64,000 bases of DNA, taken from Neiella holothuriorum. GTDB taxonomy: Bacteria > Pseudomonadota > Gammaproteobacteria > Enterobacterales > Neiellaceae. Shown one piece after another: positions 7,161 to 16,188 of the stretch. Positions within the stretch are counted from its first letter, which is position 1. Each line of letters starts with the position of its first letter. Below the pieces are notes generated by a model. It made no database searches, had not been told where the DNA came from, and saw only the letters and a program-made list of their open reading frames with translations. The position numbers were made by a program, and so were the translations under genes. The stretch spans positions 124,001 through 188,000 of the forward strand of contig NZ_JAHZSS010000001.1 of NCBI RefSeq assembly GCF_019457915.1, in the 5' to 3' direction.

Positions 7161-9632
7161 ATGAATCAACAACTTCCAGTCTTTGATATTGCCGATGAAG
7201 TGGCGAGTGCTTTGCTGACTTCATCACAAGACGTCATTCTTACGGCACCTACCGGCTCTGGTAAGTCAACGCTGTTGCCGTTACTACTGTTGCAACACCC
7301 TGCATTTGCCAATAAACGGATGCTCATGCTTGAGCCGAGACGGCTGGCGGCAATGTCGGTGGCACAATATATGGCGTCGCAATTAGGCGAGCCCATTGGC
7401 CAACGAGTGGGTTACCAGATCCGCCAACAGCAAAAACGCTCCGCCGCAACACAGTTAATGGTGGTGACCGAAGGTATTTTGACCCGCCTGCTGCAGCATG
7501 ATCCTGAGTTAACCGATTACGACTTAGTGATTTTTGATGAGTGCCACGAACGTAATCTGCAAGCCGATTTGGCGTTCGCGTTGTGCCTAGATGCTCAGCA
7601 AGGATTGCGTGATGATTTGCGGCTGCTGTTGATGTCAGCGACGCTCGAAATTGAAGACTTTAAACGTTGTTTGCCCGAGGCACGCCTGATTAGCTCTGAA
7701 GGGCGACAGTTTCCTGTTCATCTTCATTATCGCATGCGCGATCCGAAACAAGCTTGGCTACCCCAATGCTTTTCATTGTTAAAACAAGCGACGCAAGAGC
7801 AACCCGAAGGCGATGTGTTGGTTTTTGTGCCCGGATTTCGTGAGATCCAGCAGTTATTGCAGTGGGCTCAGGAAACGCCAGAGCTTGCGAATACGTTTGA
7901 TTGGATGCCCCTATACGGTGACCTGTCGCCCAGTGAGCAGCAGAAAATTTTTCATCCGGGCGCTAAACGGCGGGTTATTGTCGCAACCAATATTGCCGAA
8001 ACTTCGATTACTCTGCCGCGGGTTCGTACCGTGGTTGATAGTGGCTTTGAGCGCACGATGCGATTTGTGAGCAGTGCCAATGCCGGCCGCTTGCAGACTA
8101 AGCAAATCAGTCGTGCCTCTGCACAACAGCGCGCAGGCCGGGCAGGTCGTGTTGCAGAGGGCCATTGCTATCGCCTTTGGAGTGAGCAGCAACAACAGAG
8201 CTTTGAACCTAATATTGTGCCGGAAGTCCATTACGCCGAATTGACTCAACTGGCGGTGGAGTTGGCGCAATGGGGAGTCTCCGAGCTTGACCAGTTAACC
8301 TGGCTGACTCCCCCCAATAGCGGGCATTGGCAACATGCCAAAGAGCAACTCCGTTGGTTGAAGGCCGTTGATTCAACGGGTGCCATTAATGCTCATGGCC
8401 GTGCTATGAGTCAATTAGGTTTAGCGCCACGGCTAGCGCATTTGCTGGTGTTAGCTAGTGCCGAAGGCGATGAGTTATTAGCCAGTGCCTGCCTCAGTGC
8501 AGCGCTGTTGGAAGATAAAACCAACCAACGAAGCTGTGAATTTATAAGGCGAGTGGAGGCGGCTAGTTCGTCAGGCAAACGTCAACAACTGCAACAAGCC
8601 AAGCAATGGTTTAAACGAGCGGGTGGCCAACAGTGGCCGACAAAGCTGCACACCCAAGGCCTCGTCGAACTCTTATTACAGGCTTTTCCTGATCGCGTGG
8701 CCAAACGCCGCCAACAGAGCACCTATGCCACTAGCGATGGTGTTGGCGTGCAATTACCGACGGACGATGCGCTGCAAAATGCCAACTGGTTACTGGTGTT
8801 GCAACATCAGTTGAGCGAGTTTCATGCGGATAGCTGGGTGCGCGCGGCGGTTGAAATTAGCCCTGACTTGATTGAGCAGAAGCTCGGTAACTTTATTGAG
8901 TCGGCGGAGCAAGTGAATTGGGACGACGACAAAGCCAAGGTGATTGGCCGGCGGTTGCGAAAACTAGGGCGATTGACCCTAACGAGTGAGCCATTGACCG
9001 CGATTAATGATCATCAAATTGAGCAAGCCCTGTGCGGCTGGGTGAAGCGAAAAGGCTTACGGGTTCTTCAGTGGACACCGGCCATTGCCAACTTTTGTCA
9101 GCGCGTTACGCTTGCCAAACGTTGGCAGTTAGCAGGCTCTAAAGATTGGCCCGATTTTGATGAACCATCATTGCTGGCGACACTCGAACACTGGTTGTTG
9201 CCGTACTTGGCTGGAATGCGAAGCCACAAAGCACTCAAGCAATTTGATGCGCTGCCAGCGCTGCGGGCATATTTAGGTTTCCAGCAAGCACAGTTACTCG
9301 ATAAAAGCCTGCCAACCCAGTTTGAAACACCTTTAGGGCGACTTGTTGCCATTCAATATGATGCCGATGCTGGCGCTAAAATCTCGGTGCCGATGCAAGA
9401 AATGTATGGTTGCAATGATCAGGTTTTATTAGCCGACGGGCGATGTCCGCTGACCTTTGAGCTGCTGTCTCCCGCCAAGCGACCGCTGCAATTAACACAG
9501 AACTTACCGCAGTTTTGGCAGGGCTCGTATCGAGAGGTTCAAAAAGAAATGAAAGGGCGCTACCCGAAACACTTATGGCCTGATGATCCGGCCAATACGT
9601 TACCAACGCGTAAAACCAAACGTCATTTATAA
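7161..9632 (+). CDS. hrpB: DEAH-box ATP-dependent helicase HrpB
   Basis: An 823-residue superfamily 2 helicase. Walker A TAPTGSGKST is at 28-37, the DEAH-variant DECH box at 125-128, SAT near 158 and the motif VI stretch QQRAGRAGRV near 320. The C-terminal HrpB domain follows (about 500-823), ending LWPDDPANTLPTRKTKR, which separates HrpB from HrpA. The substrate in bacteria is not well defined. Its position before mrcB matches E. coli, but here an alginate lyase and a small ORF lie between them. Confidence 0.96.
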   Translation: MNQQLPVFDIADEVASALLTSSQDVILTAPTGSGKSTLLPLLLLQHPAFANKRMLMLEPRRLAAMSVAQYMASQLGEPIGQRVGYQIRQQQKRSAATQLMVVTEGILTRLLQHDPELTDYDLVIFDECHERNLQADLAFALCLDAQQGLRDDLRLLLMSATLEIEDFKRCLPEARLISSEGRQFPVHLHYRMRDPKQAWLPQCFSLLKQATQEQPEGDVLVFVPGFREIQQLLQWAQETPELANTFDWMPLYGDLSPSEQQKIFHPGAKRRVIVATNIAETSITLPRVRTVVDSGFERTMRFVSSANAGRLQTKQISRASAQQRAGRAGRVAEGHCYRLWSEQQQQSFEPNIVPEVHYAELTQLAVELAQWGVSELDQLTWLTPPNSGHWQHAKEQLRWLKAVDSTGAINAHGRAMSQLGLAPRLAHLLVLASAEGDELLASACLSAALLEDKTNQRSCEFIRRVEAASSSGKRQQLQQAKQWFKRAGGQQWPTKLHTQGLVELLLQAFPDRVAKRRQQSTYATSDGVGVQLPTDDALQNANWLLVLQHQLSEFHADSWVRAAVEISPDLIEQKLGNFIESAEQVNWDDDKAKVIGRRLRKLGRLTLTSEPLTAINDHQIEQALCGWVKRKGLRVLQWTPAIANFCQRVTLAKRWQLAGSKDWPDFDEPSLLATLEHWLLPYLAGMRSHKALKQFDALPALRAYLGFQQAQLLDKSLPTQFETPLGRLVAIQYDADAGAKISVPMQEMYGCNDQVLLADGRCPLTFELLSPAKRPLQLTQNLPQFWQGSYREVQKEMKGRYPKHLWPDDPANTLPTRKTKRHL

Positions 9633-9856
9633 GAAGACTTGGGGAGCGATTCAGCTCTCCGCCGCCGAGGCTGATTGTTATGTAAGCAGCGCACTTGTTC
9701 GCGGCTAAATTCTACTTCGTCAGTCCAAAAAATCAGACTAGGGTCACCTTCTCAACAATACAATGGGGCCGGTAACTGTTAAATTCTGGCTGTTCAGGCT
9801 CCGGTCAGTATTGGCCTCTATAACGGAGCTATCGAAAATAACAAATCAGGATCATT

Positions 9857-10975
9857 ATGAAACCTTTATCAACATCTCTGTTAACCGTGGCGACGCTTTC
9901 TCTGGCAGCATGCGGTGGACAAAAAAGTGCTGAGCAAACTGCAAATTCGGCAGTCCAACCAAAAGCCGAAGTGCCTGTAGTTGAGGTTGCGCTACCTGCC
10001 GATAAATTCGATTTAAGCCATTGGAAAATCGCGGTACCAACGGATGTTGATGGCGATGGTAAAGTGGATGAAATTGATGTGGCTGAGTTGCAATCTTACA
10101 GCCACCCAGATTACTTCTACCTAAATAGCGATGGCAACTTAGTGTTTGCAGCGCCAAACAAGGCCATCACCACGGCCAACTCAAGCAATACGCGCAGCGA
10201 ATTACACCAGATGTACCGCGGCACCGATACCAGTATTGATACCTATGATCCGGCTAACAACTTTGGTTTAGCCGCGCACCCAACGCCAGAAGCCTTTGCG
10301 GCGATTGGTGGCCGAATGGAAGCCACGCTGAAGGTGGACCATGTATCGGAAAATGCAAAATATGCCGATAAAAACCCAGCTTACTCAGTGGTCATTGGCC
10401 AAATTCATGCGGGTAAAGATGCCGAGCTAGTTGCCCAAGGTGAGGGTTATGGCTGGGGCAATGAACCGCTGAAAATTTACTATAAAAAGTGGCCTCACCA
10501 TGACACCGGCTCGGTGTTTTGGAATTACGAACTGAACTTAGAAAAAGAAAACCCCAAGCGTCGTGATATTTCCCATGTTGTATGGGGTAACGACTGGGGT
10601 AATTCAGCTGATCCTGGTGCGAGCGGTTTAGCTCTAGGCGACGAAATTAGCTACGTGGTGAACGTGTATGAAAATGTCATGAAGTTGACGTTTACCGCCG
10701 AAGGCAAAGAGCCTGTGGAATTCACCATTAATTTGACCGATAACGTGGATGCTTACGGAGAGGTCAACCCTGATGATCACCCGCACGGATACTCTGGCGA
10801 CACCTTGTTCTTTAAAGCAGGCGCTTACAATCAGTGCAGCACCAAAGACGATCCAGGTTTTTGGTATGCCGCTTGCCCGGGTACCGGCGACTGGGAAACC
10901 GACAAAGCCAATGGCGATTACGTGCAAGTTACTTTCTCAAAAATCGAGTTGAGTAAGCCAGAGCCTATCGAATAA
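9857..10975 (+). CDS. Alginate lyase lipoprotein (PL7/PL18-like)
   Basis: A 372-residue exported polysaccharide lyase that should cut alginate by beta-elimination. The signal peptide ends in a lipobox LAAC with Cys19, predicting a lipid anchor. The jelly-roll catalytic domain spans about 50-368 with the three alginate lyase motifs: RSELHQM at 113-119, QIH at 182-184 and FFKAGAYNQ at 318-326, whose Tyr324 is the likely catalytic residue. Cys327 and Cys340 may pair. An Asp-rich stretch DVDGDGKVDE (63-72) could bind calcium. No transporter, oligoalginate lyase or regulator is adjacent. The exact PL family needs a profile search. A shared terminator follows. Confidence 0.85.
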   Translation: MKPLSTSLLTVATLSLAACGGQKSAEQTANSAVQPKAEVPVVEVALPADKFDLSHWKIAVPTDVDGDGKVDEIDVAELQSYSHPDYFYLNSDGNLVFAAPNKAITTANSSNTRSELHQMYRGTDTSIDTYDPANNFGLAAHPTPEAFAAIGGRMEATLKVDHVSENAKYADKNPAYSVVIGQIHAGKDAELVAQGEGYGWGNEPLKIYYKKWPHHDTGSVFWNYELNLEKENPKRRDISHVVWGNDWGNSADPGASGLALGDEISYVVNVYENVMKLTFTAEGKEPVEFTINLTDNVDAYGEVNPDDHPHGYSGDTLFFKAGAYNQCSTKDDPGFWYAACPGTGDWETDKANGDYVQVTFSKIELSKPEPIE

Positions 10976-10992
10976 GGCCTCGGTTTTTAGCT

Positions 10993-11022
10993 AAAAAAGG
11001 CTCCCTGCGTGGAGCCTTTTTT
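10993..11022. terminator. Shared terminator of the alginate lyase and a facing small ORF
   Basis: AAAAAAGGCTCC, a CTGCGT-type loop and GGAGCCTTTTTT form a symmetrical intrinsic terminator that works on either strand. It ends the alginate lyase and lies 11 bases beyond the stop of the convergent 57-codon ORF. Confidence 0.85.
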
Positions 11023-11032
11023 AATGCCCAAT

Positions 11033-11206
11033 CTATTTGTAATCGACCGGTTCAATATTACCTGGTAGGAGCGCGCCGACTTCGCTTGCAGCGTCTACTT
11101 CTGCGGCTCGGTCTTTGGCTGCTGATTGAGATTTATTGACTAACTGCTGTTCCATTAGCTGGAATTCCAGTTCAATGGCATTATGATCGCCGTCTATCAA
11201 AATCAT
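11033..11206 (-). CDS. Small soluble protein of unknown function, 57 residues
   Basis: An ORF from ATG 11206 to TAG 11033-11035. A perfect AAGGAG ribosome site at 11213-11218 sits 6 bases before the ATG, and the shared symmetrical terminator lies directly after the stop. The product begins MILIDGDHNAIELEFQLMEQ, is acidic and helix-forming in the middle (many Ala, Glu, Gln, Asp) and ends NIEPVDYK. There is no signal peptide or membrane segment. I recognise no family. The ribosome site and terminator placement make it a likely real gene. It lies within a 417-base gap between the alginate lyase and mrcB; beyond it I see only the upstream region of mrcB. Confidence 0.6.
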   Translation of the reverse strand: MILIDGDHNAIELEFQLMEQQLVNKSQSAAKDRAAEVDAASEVGALLPGNIEPVDYK

Positions 11207-11392
11207 CACACGCTCCTTAAGCGTCGAGTTGTGTTTGTGATACGAGCCGTGATGGCGTTTAGTTCATTTTGTTTGCGAGATATTTAGCGTGCCGAACTTC
11301 AGCCCAGATAAGGATTCCGCGGCCTGGTCGCTTTTCCAAGCGGTATTCAAGCCGGTGATGCCTGCAATCTTTGGTCGTGTACGAGGGCTTTT

Positions 11393-13684
11393 ATGAAGTG
11401 GCGGGAGCGCTTAATGGGTGGTGACTCATGGCTGAAATGGCTGGCAAAAATAGCCTTTGCAGGCATGGCATTGCTGGTGGCTTACGCCGTCTATCTCGAT
11501 AGTAAACTGCAACAAGCATTCGCTGAGCTTTACCAACCCCATGCACTATCTATTCAGGCTCGCCCGTTAATCATTAAAGCCGGTGCTCGCTTATCTGCCG
11601 ATGAGCTACAAGCCGAGCTACTCGCCCTTGGCTATCAGCGTGTCAACCAAGCAGCACAAGTCACTGCACAACCTGATTTGACTCGTTTTTACCGCCGGGC
11701 AGAGCATCTTCGCTTTCAACTCGACGATCGAGCTGGCCATAAGGCGCTCGTTGTGGATGCGCGATTCGATGGTGATCAGGTGGTTAGTTTGCATCATGCG
11801 AATCAGGTTTTGGCGTCGGTTGAATTGGCGCCGGTTGAACTCGATAAAATCTGGGCGGGCACTCGCGAAGATCGCATTTGGGTTGACTTACAACAAATAC
11901 CGGAACAACTCATCGAGCTGTTGTTGATGGTCGAAGACCGTAACTTTTATCAGCATTGGGGGGTGAACCCAATCGCTATTGGTCGCGCGCTGATAGCCAA
12001 CCTGCAAGCTGGTCAAACGGTGCAAGGTGGCAGTACGTTAACGCAACAACTAGCCAAGAACTTGCTTCTCACTCGCCAGCGTAGTTTGGTCCGCAAAATC
12101 AATGAAGCCTTGCTCGCGCTGCTGATGGAATGGCGCTATAGCAAAGCTCAAATTCTTGAAGCCTACATCAATGAAATCTATATGGGCCAGCAAGGCGCCA
12201 CCGCTATCCACGGCTTTGCTACGGCTAGTGAATTCTATTTTGGTCGGTCGCTTGCTGAACTGAATTTGGAGCAGCAGGTGGCGCTGGTTGCCATGATCAA
12301 AGGGCCTAGCTTGTACAATCCATGGCGTCGTCCTGAAACACTAGCCGAGCGTCGCGATCTGATTTTGCGCATGCTGTTACAACGTGAACAACTCGATATC
12401 GAGTTATATCAGCGTATCAGTAGCCGGCCTGTGGCGGTGGTTAATAAACGTGAACTGCAATTGAAACAGCGACCAGCCATTGTGCGCAGTGTGCGCTCGG
12501 AAATGCAGCAGTGGATCTCTGGACGGTATCAGGGGCGTTTAACGGCCATTGCCACAAGCATCGATCCGTTATCACAACAAGCCATGGAGCAAGCGGCTCG
12601 TGATGGTATCGCTGAGCTGGAAGCGGCGTATGCCGTTGAACAGTTGCAGCTGGCGATGATTGCTGTCGATGTCACAAGCGGAGCGGTCAGGGCCTTGGTA
12701 AGCGATTGCCAGCCAGAATATCCTGGCTACAATCGCGTGATGGAAGCTCGTCGGCCTATTGGCTCATTGCTAAAACCGGTGATTTTGCTCGCTGGATTTC
12801 AGCAAAAATCAACCATGAACTTGGCTACGCCGCTTAATGACCGGCCGGTTTCAATGCGCAGTTCAACGGGTAAACGTTGGCAGCCGCAGAACTTTGACAA
12901 AAAATACCGCGGCAGTGTTGCAAGTATTGATGCGCTGTCGAAATCTCTGAACGTGCCCTTTGTTAATTTAGGCATGTCCATCGGCCTTGAGTCGATTGAA
13001 CAATTGTTAACGTCGCTTATTGGCGAAGAGGTGAAAGGCCTGTATCCGTCAGATCTGCTCGGTAGTATTTCAATGTCACCGTGGCAAGTCGCTCAAATCT
13101 TTAACACCTTGGCCAATCAAGGTAGCTACCAGCCACTTCATTTGATTCAAGGCGCGCAATTGACGGGCGGCAATTGGCGTTCTGTTCGGCAACCTTATCG
13201 TCAGCAAATTATCGATCCGAGCCATGCGTTTCTGGTGATGTATGGCATGCAGCAAGTGGTGGCTGAAGGGACTGCCCGTTCGTTAAATCAACGTTTTCCA
13301 GGTGCCCACCTAGCAGCTAAAACCGGCACTTCCAATGATTATCGAGATGCTTGGTTTGTCGCCAGCGATGGCCGGGAAGTGGTGGTGATTTGGGTTGGGC
13401 GGGATGACAATCAACCCATCAACCTAACTGGCAGCCAAGCGGCCATGCAACTCTATCGCCATTACCTGCATCAGCGCAGCGCGCTGCCACTGCAACTGGC
13501 GGCGCCCGCAGATATTGAATTTTTACCGGTCGATGTGAGCGGCAAAGTTTATGAAGCCGGTTGCCCAGCAGAGCGAACATTACCATTTGATGTTAAGGCA
13601 GAATTGTTGCAAATTAGGTGCGCCAAAAAAATGACGCCAGAGGCTGATGCTCAGAAGCCTTGGTGGAAAAGGATTTTTGGCTAA
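11393..13684 (+). CDS. mrcB: Penicillin-binding protein 1b (bifunctional class A PBP)
   Basis: Polymerises and cross-links peptidoglycan in the periplasm. The 763-residue protein has one membrane segment (about 17-36), a UB2H domain (about 55-140) that in E. coli binds the activator LpoB, a glycosyltransferase domain with EDRNFYQHWG at 181-190 (catalytic Glu181) and GGSTLTQQLAKN at 212-223, and a transpeptidase domain with SLLK (Ser458, Lys461), SKSLN near 517 and KTGTSND near 643. All active-site motifs are intact. Its place after hrpB matches E. coli. Confidence 0.96.
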   Translation: MKWRERLMGGDSWLKWLAKIAFAGMALLVAYAVYLDSKLQQAFAELYQPHALSIQARPLIIKAGARLSADELQAELLALGYQRVNQAAQVTAQPDLTRFYRRAEHLRFQLDDRAGHKALVVDARFDGDQVVSLHHANQVLASVELAPVELDKIWAGTREDRIWVDLQQIPEQLIELLLMVEDRNFYQHWGVNPIAIGRALIANLQAGQTVQGGSTLTQQLAKNLLLTRQRSLVRKINEALLALLMEWRYSKAQILEAYINEIYMGQQGATAIHGFATASEFYFGRSLAELNLEQQVALVAMIKGPSLYNPWRRPETLAERRDLILRMLLQREQLDIELYQRISSRPVAVVNKRELQLKQRPAIVRSVRSEMQQWISGRYQGRLTAIATSIDPLSQQAMEQAARDGIAELEAAYAVEQLQLAMIAVDVTSGAVRALVSDCQPEYPGYNRVMEARRPIGSLLKPVILLAGFQQKSTMNLATPLNDRPVSMRSSTGKRWQPQNFDKKYRGSVASIDALSKSLNVPFVNLGMSIGLESIEQLLTSLIGEEVKGLYPSDLLGSISMSPWQVAQIFNTLANQGSYQPLHLIQGAQLTGGNWRSVRQPYRQQIIDPSHAFLVMYGMQQVVAEGTARSLNQRFPGAHLAAKTGTSNDYRDAWFVASDGREVVVIWVGRDDNQPINLTGSQAAMQLYRHYLHQRSALPLQLAAPADIEFLPVDVSGKVYEAGCPAERTLPFDVKAELLQIRCAKKMTPEADAQKPWWKRIFG

Positions 13685-13707
13685 TAAAGCGAGTATAAAA
13701 GTTGGCA

Positions 13708-13723
13708 TGACAATGATTTGTCA
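13708..13723. repeat. Short perfect dyad between mrcB and the OmpA-type gene
   Basis: TGACAA, TGAT and TTGTCA form a perfect dyad 25 bases after the mrcB stop and 112 bases before the next start codon. It could be an operator or a small RNA hairpin; no T-tract follows directly. Confidence 0.35.
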
Positions 13724-13834
13724 CCTACTTTTTATGGTGGATGACCTGACAACAAAAAAATGGTCAACATCAAAAGGCTAGGGCTTCCTCATCAGGATTT
13801 AAGGAAGCGATACACACTTAGAGGATGAATTTGT

Positions 13835-14629
13835 ATGAATGCGAAAAAAATCATAGCGATTGTTGCTTTCGCGGCAGTGATGCTTAGTGGTTGCGCGACC
13901 AATCGGGACAACCCTGGAGAAAACATTGGATTTTGTGCATTAGCAGGTGGTGCCGCTGGTGGTGCTGCAGCTGGTGCTGGTATGGCTGGTGCTGCTGCAC
14001 CTGCGGGTGCCGTTGCTGGCGCGATTGCCGGTGCTTTGATCTGTGATCCTGCTGATGAAGACCGTGATGGCGTGCCAGACGAGTTTGATCAATGCCCAGC
14101 AACACCAGAGGGCGTAGAAGTGGATCGCGATGGTTGCCCACTTGATACTGATGGTGACGGCGTACCGGATCACATGGACGATTGTCCGAACACTCCTGCA
14201 GGCATAAAAGTTGACGACAAAGGCTGCCCATTGATTATTCCGGCCAATATTCCGGAAGAATGTAAGCCTTACCTGACGGTAACTGACAACCAAATGGTGA
14301 AAGCCGCTCCGGTATTGTTTGCCTTTGATTCTGCTGAGATCTCCGGCGAAGGGCAAATGATATTATCTTGTATCGCTCGAGCAGCTAAAGCGACGAATGT
14401 TCCTATGCTGGAAGTTGCAGGCTACACCGACTCCGTTGGTTCTAAAGCCTATAACGAGCGCTTGTCACAACGCCGAGCAGGTAATGCCCGAGCAATCTTA
14501 GTGTCAGAAGGTGTATCCGAGGGCAAACTCGATGTGCACGGTTACGGCATGGACGATCCAGCCGTTAGCAATGACACCAGTGATAATCGCGCTTTGAACC
14601 GTCGTGTTGAGGTTCACCCTAAAAAATAA
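13835..14629 (+). CDS. OmpA-family lipoprotein with glycine zipper and TSP3-type repeats
   Basis: A 264-residue outer-membrane lipoprotein. The signal peptide ends LSGC with the lipid-bearing Cys20. Residues about 32-68 are a Gly/Ala-rich glycine-zipper segment. Two thrombospondin type 3-like calcium repeats follow (about 75-138; DEDRDGVPDEFDQCP and DTDGDGVPDHMDDCP). The C-terminal OmpA-like peptidoglycan-binding domain covers about 155-264, with GYTDSVGSKAYNERLSQRRA. The protein should link the outer membrane to the wall. GAGGATG precedes the ATG at a suitable distance. It ends at a terminator shared with the facing GalT-like gene. Confidence 0.88.
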   Translation: MNAKKIIAIVAFAAVMLSGCATNRDNPGENIGFCALAGGAAGGAAAGAGMAGAAAPAGAVAGAIAGALICDPADEDRDGVPDEFDQCPATPEGVEVDRDGCPLDTDGDGVPDHMDDCPNTPAGIKVDDKGCPLIIPANIPEECKPYLTVTDNQMVKAAPVLFAFDSAEISGEGQMILSCIARAAKATNVPMLEVAGYTDSVGSKAYNERLSQRRAGNARAILVSEGVSEGKLDVHGYGMDDPAVSNDTSDNRALNRRVEVHPKK

Positions 14630-14649
14630 TTTAGGTTAGCGATTGAAAT

Positions 14650-14678
14650 AAAAACGCCTGCATTGCAGGCGTTTTTTT
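14650..14678. terminator. Shared terminator between the OmpA-type and GalT-like genes
   Basis: AAAACGCCTGC, a short ATT loop and GCAGGCGTTTT with T-run form a symmetrical intrinsic terminator between two convergent genes whose stops lie about 20 bases away on either side. Confidence 0.88.
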
Positions 14679-14701
14679 ATGCTTTGTTTTTCTAGCCATA
14701 C

Positions 14702-15853
14702 TCAACATGAGTCGTTTGAACGAACCCTCAACATCTGAATACGCTTGTTCAATTTGTCATAGCAGTCGGCTGGTAGTGCTTGGCATACCCAACAGCCTTG
14801 TAACTCTAAACCACCCATGGTGTCGGCTCGCGGCAAAAATTCCACGTAAAGCCCACATCCGGGGCCCGTGTGCACGGTGACGTTAAAGGCTATCGGTTTG
14901 CCGTCGTCCGTCAACTCGCTTCGAATCGCTTGAATGGCAAGCTGCATGGCTTCAGTAAGTTGCTCTAGTTGTTGCGTCGATAGCTGGTGTAAGTGACTGC
15001 ACTCAGTGTCCTTAATAAAAGCCATCATGGTATAGGGGCGGTGCATAAAATAAGGCACGAGCAACACGACGTCGCCCAAATCTAATAGCTGAAGTGAATT
15101 TGGGTTTTCCCGCAGCATGTAGTCCGCGAAGGTTTCCATATGGCGACCGTAAAAACGCCAATTGTTAAAGCTGCTCCGGCTCATCAAATTAGCAAACACC
15201 AATTGTTGATGGCCATGGCTCAACGATGCGCCGGCTTTGGCGCCATAGTTTTTAAACAAGGTTATATAGCCGCGGCTACCATGATGGCACCCTGCGGTTT
15301 TGGGCATGACATCTGCCTCAGTCATTAGTTTCTGAGCGAATTGGGCTAATTGCTGCATGGTGAGCACCAAATCCGCTAGTGGCATGTTATGCCAGTCGTC
15401 GTCATGGTTTGAGCTGGTCCATTGTAAAAAATGACCACCAAATACATGACCACCACGAATAAAGGATTGGGTGCCGAATTGCAGGTGGGCGTCTGGGTTA
15501 AGGCCATGAGGTGTGACAACCGGATATAGGTTGTCGGTAATAAAACTAGCGCCATTGGATAGTGGTTGGATGTGACAAACGGTGGTCAGCTTACCATCGC
15601 AGATGGGGCAGCTGACATCAGAGGCTGGCTGCTCATCTGCATTGGTTACGGTATGAACGCGTTTGGCGCGGGCAGCGCTAAATATGCTAATGGTGCCGTC
15701 GCGAGGATCAATCTGATAATGAGATTCGGGAATACTTTTGTTGCTGCTGGAATTTTCGGTCAATTGTTGAATGATGGCTGACAATTCCACATCCATGGGT
15801 AGCTCCGCGACTAAATGTTGCTTTAGCGTTTGCAACGAAACAAATTGCTTCAT
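14702..15853 (-). CDS. GalT-like HIT-superfamily nucleotidyltransferase
   Basis: A 383-residue protein resembling galactose-1-phosphate uridylyltransferase. The HIT-type active site GASLSHGHQQL is at 208-218, with HxHxQ residues His213, His215 and Gln217. A zinc-type CPIC is at 82-85 and a CWVC pair lies near the C-terminus. A longer frame reaches 15931, but GGGAGG five bases before the ATG at 15853 fixes this start. The substrate cannot be read from the sequence; no galK, galE or galM is near. The gene faces away from mraZ, and an inverted pair of MraZ-like boxes lies 130 bases before its start codon. Confidence 0.75.
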   Translation of the reverse strand: MKQFVSLQTLKQHLVAELPMDVELSAIIQQLTENSSSNKSIPESHYQIDPRDGTISIFSAARAKRVHTVTNADEQPASDVSCPICDGKLTTVCHIQPLSNGASFITDNLYPVVTPHGLNPDAHLQFGTQSFIRGGHVFGGHFLQWTSSNHDDDWHNMPLADLVLTMQQLAQFAQKLMTEADVMPKTAGCHHGSRGYITLFKNYGAKAGASLSHGHQQLVFANLMSRSSFNNWRFYGRHMETFADYMLRENPNSLQLLDLGDVVLLVPYFMHRPYTMMAFIKDTECSHLHQLSTQQLEQLTEAMQLAIQAIRSELTDDGKPIAFNVTVHTGPGCGLYVEFLPRADTMGGLELQGCWVCQALPADCYDKLNKRIQMLRVRSNDSC

Positions 15854-15983
15854 GAGCACCTCCCAAGAACGTTGCGCAAAGTATAGAAGAGCAGATTGTG
15901 GAAAAGAGCAAATTGCACGAATTGGTTGCACTAAAATTGCGGTACGTTAATTAATCATAAAATTTGTGATCTGCTCCGAGTTA

Positions 15984-15997
15984 CCACTTTGATCCAC
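15984..15997 (-). promoter_or_regulatory. Inverted copy of the MraZ box pair
   Basis: Read on the minus strand this is GTGGATCAAAGTGG, identical over 14 bases to the second and third boxes of the mraZ operator at 16199-16212. The GTGG cores are again 10 bases apart. It is 202 bases from the operator and points at the GalT-like gene. Binding by MraZ is inferred. Confidence 0.55.
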
Positions 15998-16151
15998 TCT
16001 GGGATCAAATAAGGCCAAAATTTGGTCAGCTTCACTCTTCTTGAAAGCCATTGCCAGTCACATTTTCGCCATCATTTCCCACTTCCTTTTCAATACCAAT
16101 CGGTTAGCCGAATACCGCATTTTACAAGGTTAAAATGGCTTGTTTCCTAGC

Positions 16152-16181
16152 TTGACATTCATTGATGCCAGTCCCTAAACT
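16152..16181 (+). promoter_or_regulatory. Predicted mraZ promoter (Pmra)
   Basis: TTGACA, an 18-base spacer and TAAACT. The implied start near 16188 falls at the first MraZ box, so a bound repressor would block initiation. This would be the head promoter of the division and cell wall cluster. Confidence 0.65.
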
Positions 16182-16188
16182 AGCTCTG

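Noticed and set aside
13884-14356. Two leftward ORFs opposite the OmpA-type gene, one rich in His and Gln
   Set aside because: They are antisense shadows of the Asp/Gly-rich repeats and lack ribosome sites.
15854-15931. N-terminal extension of the GalT-like protein
   Set aside because: The 26 extra codons have no ribosome site, while GGGAGG stands five bases before the ATG at 15853.
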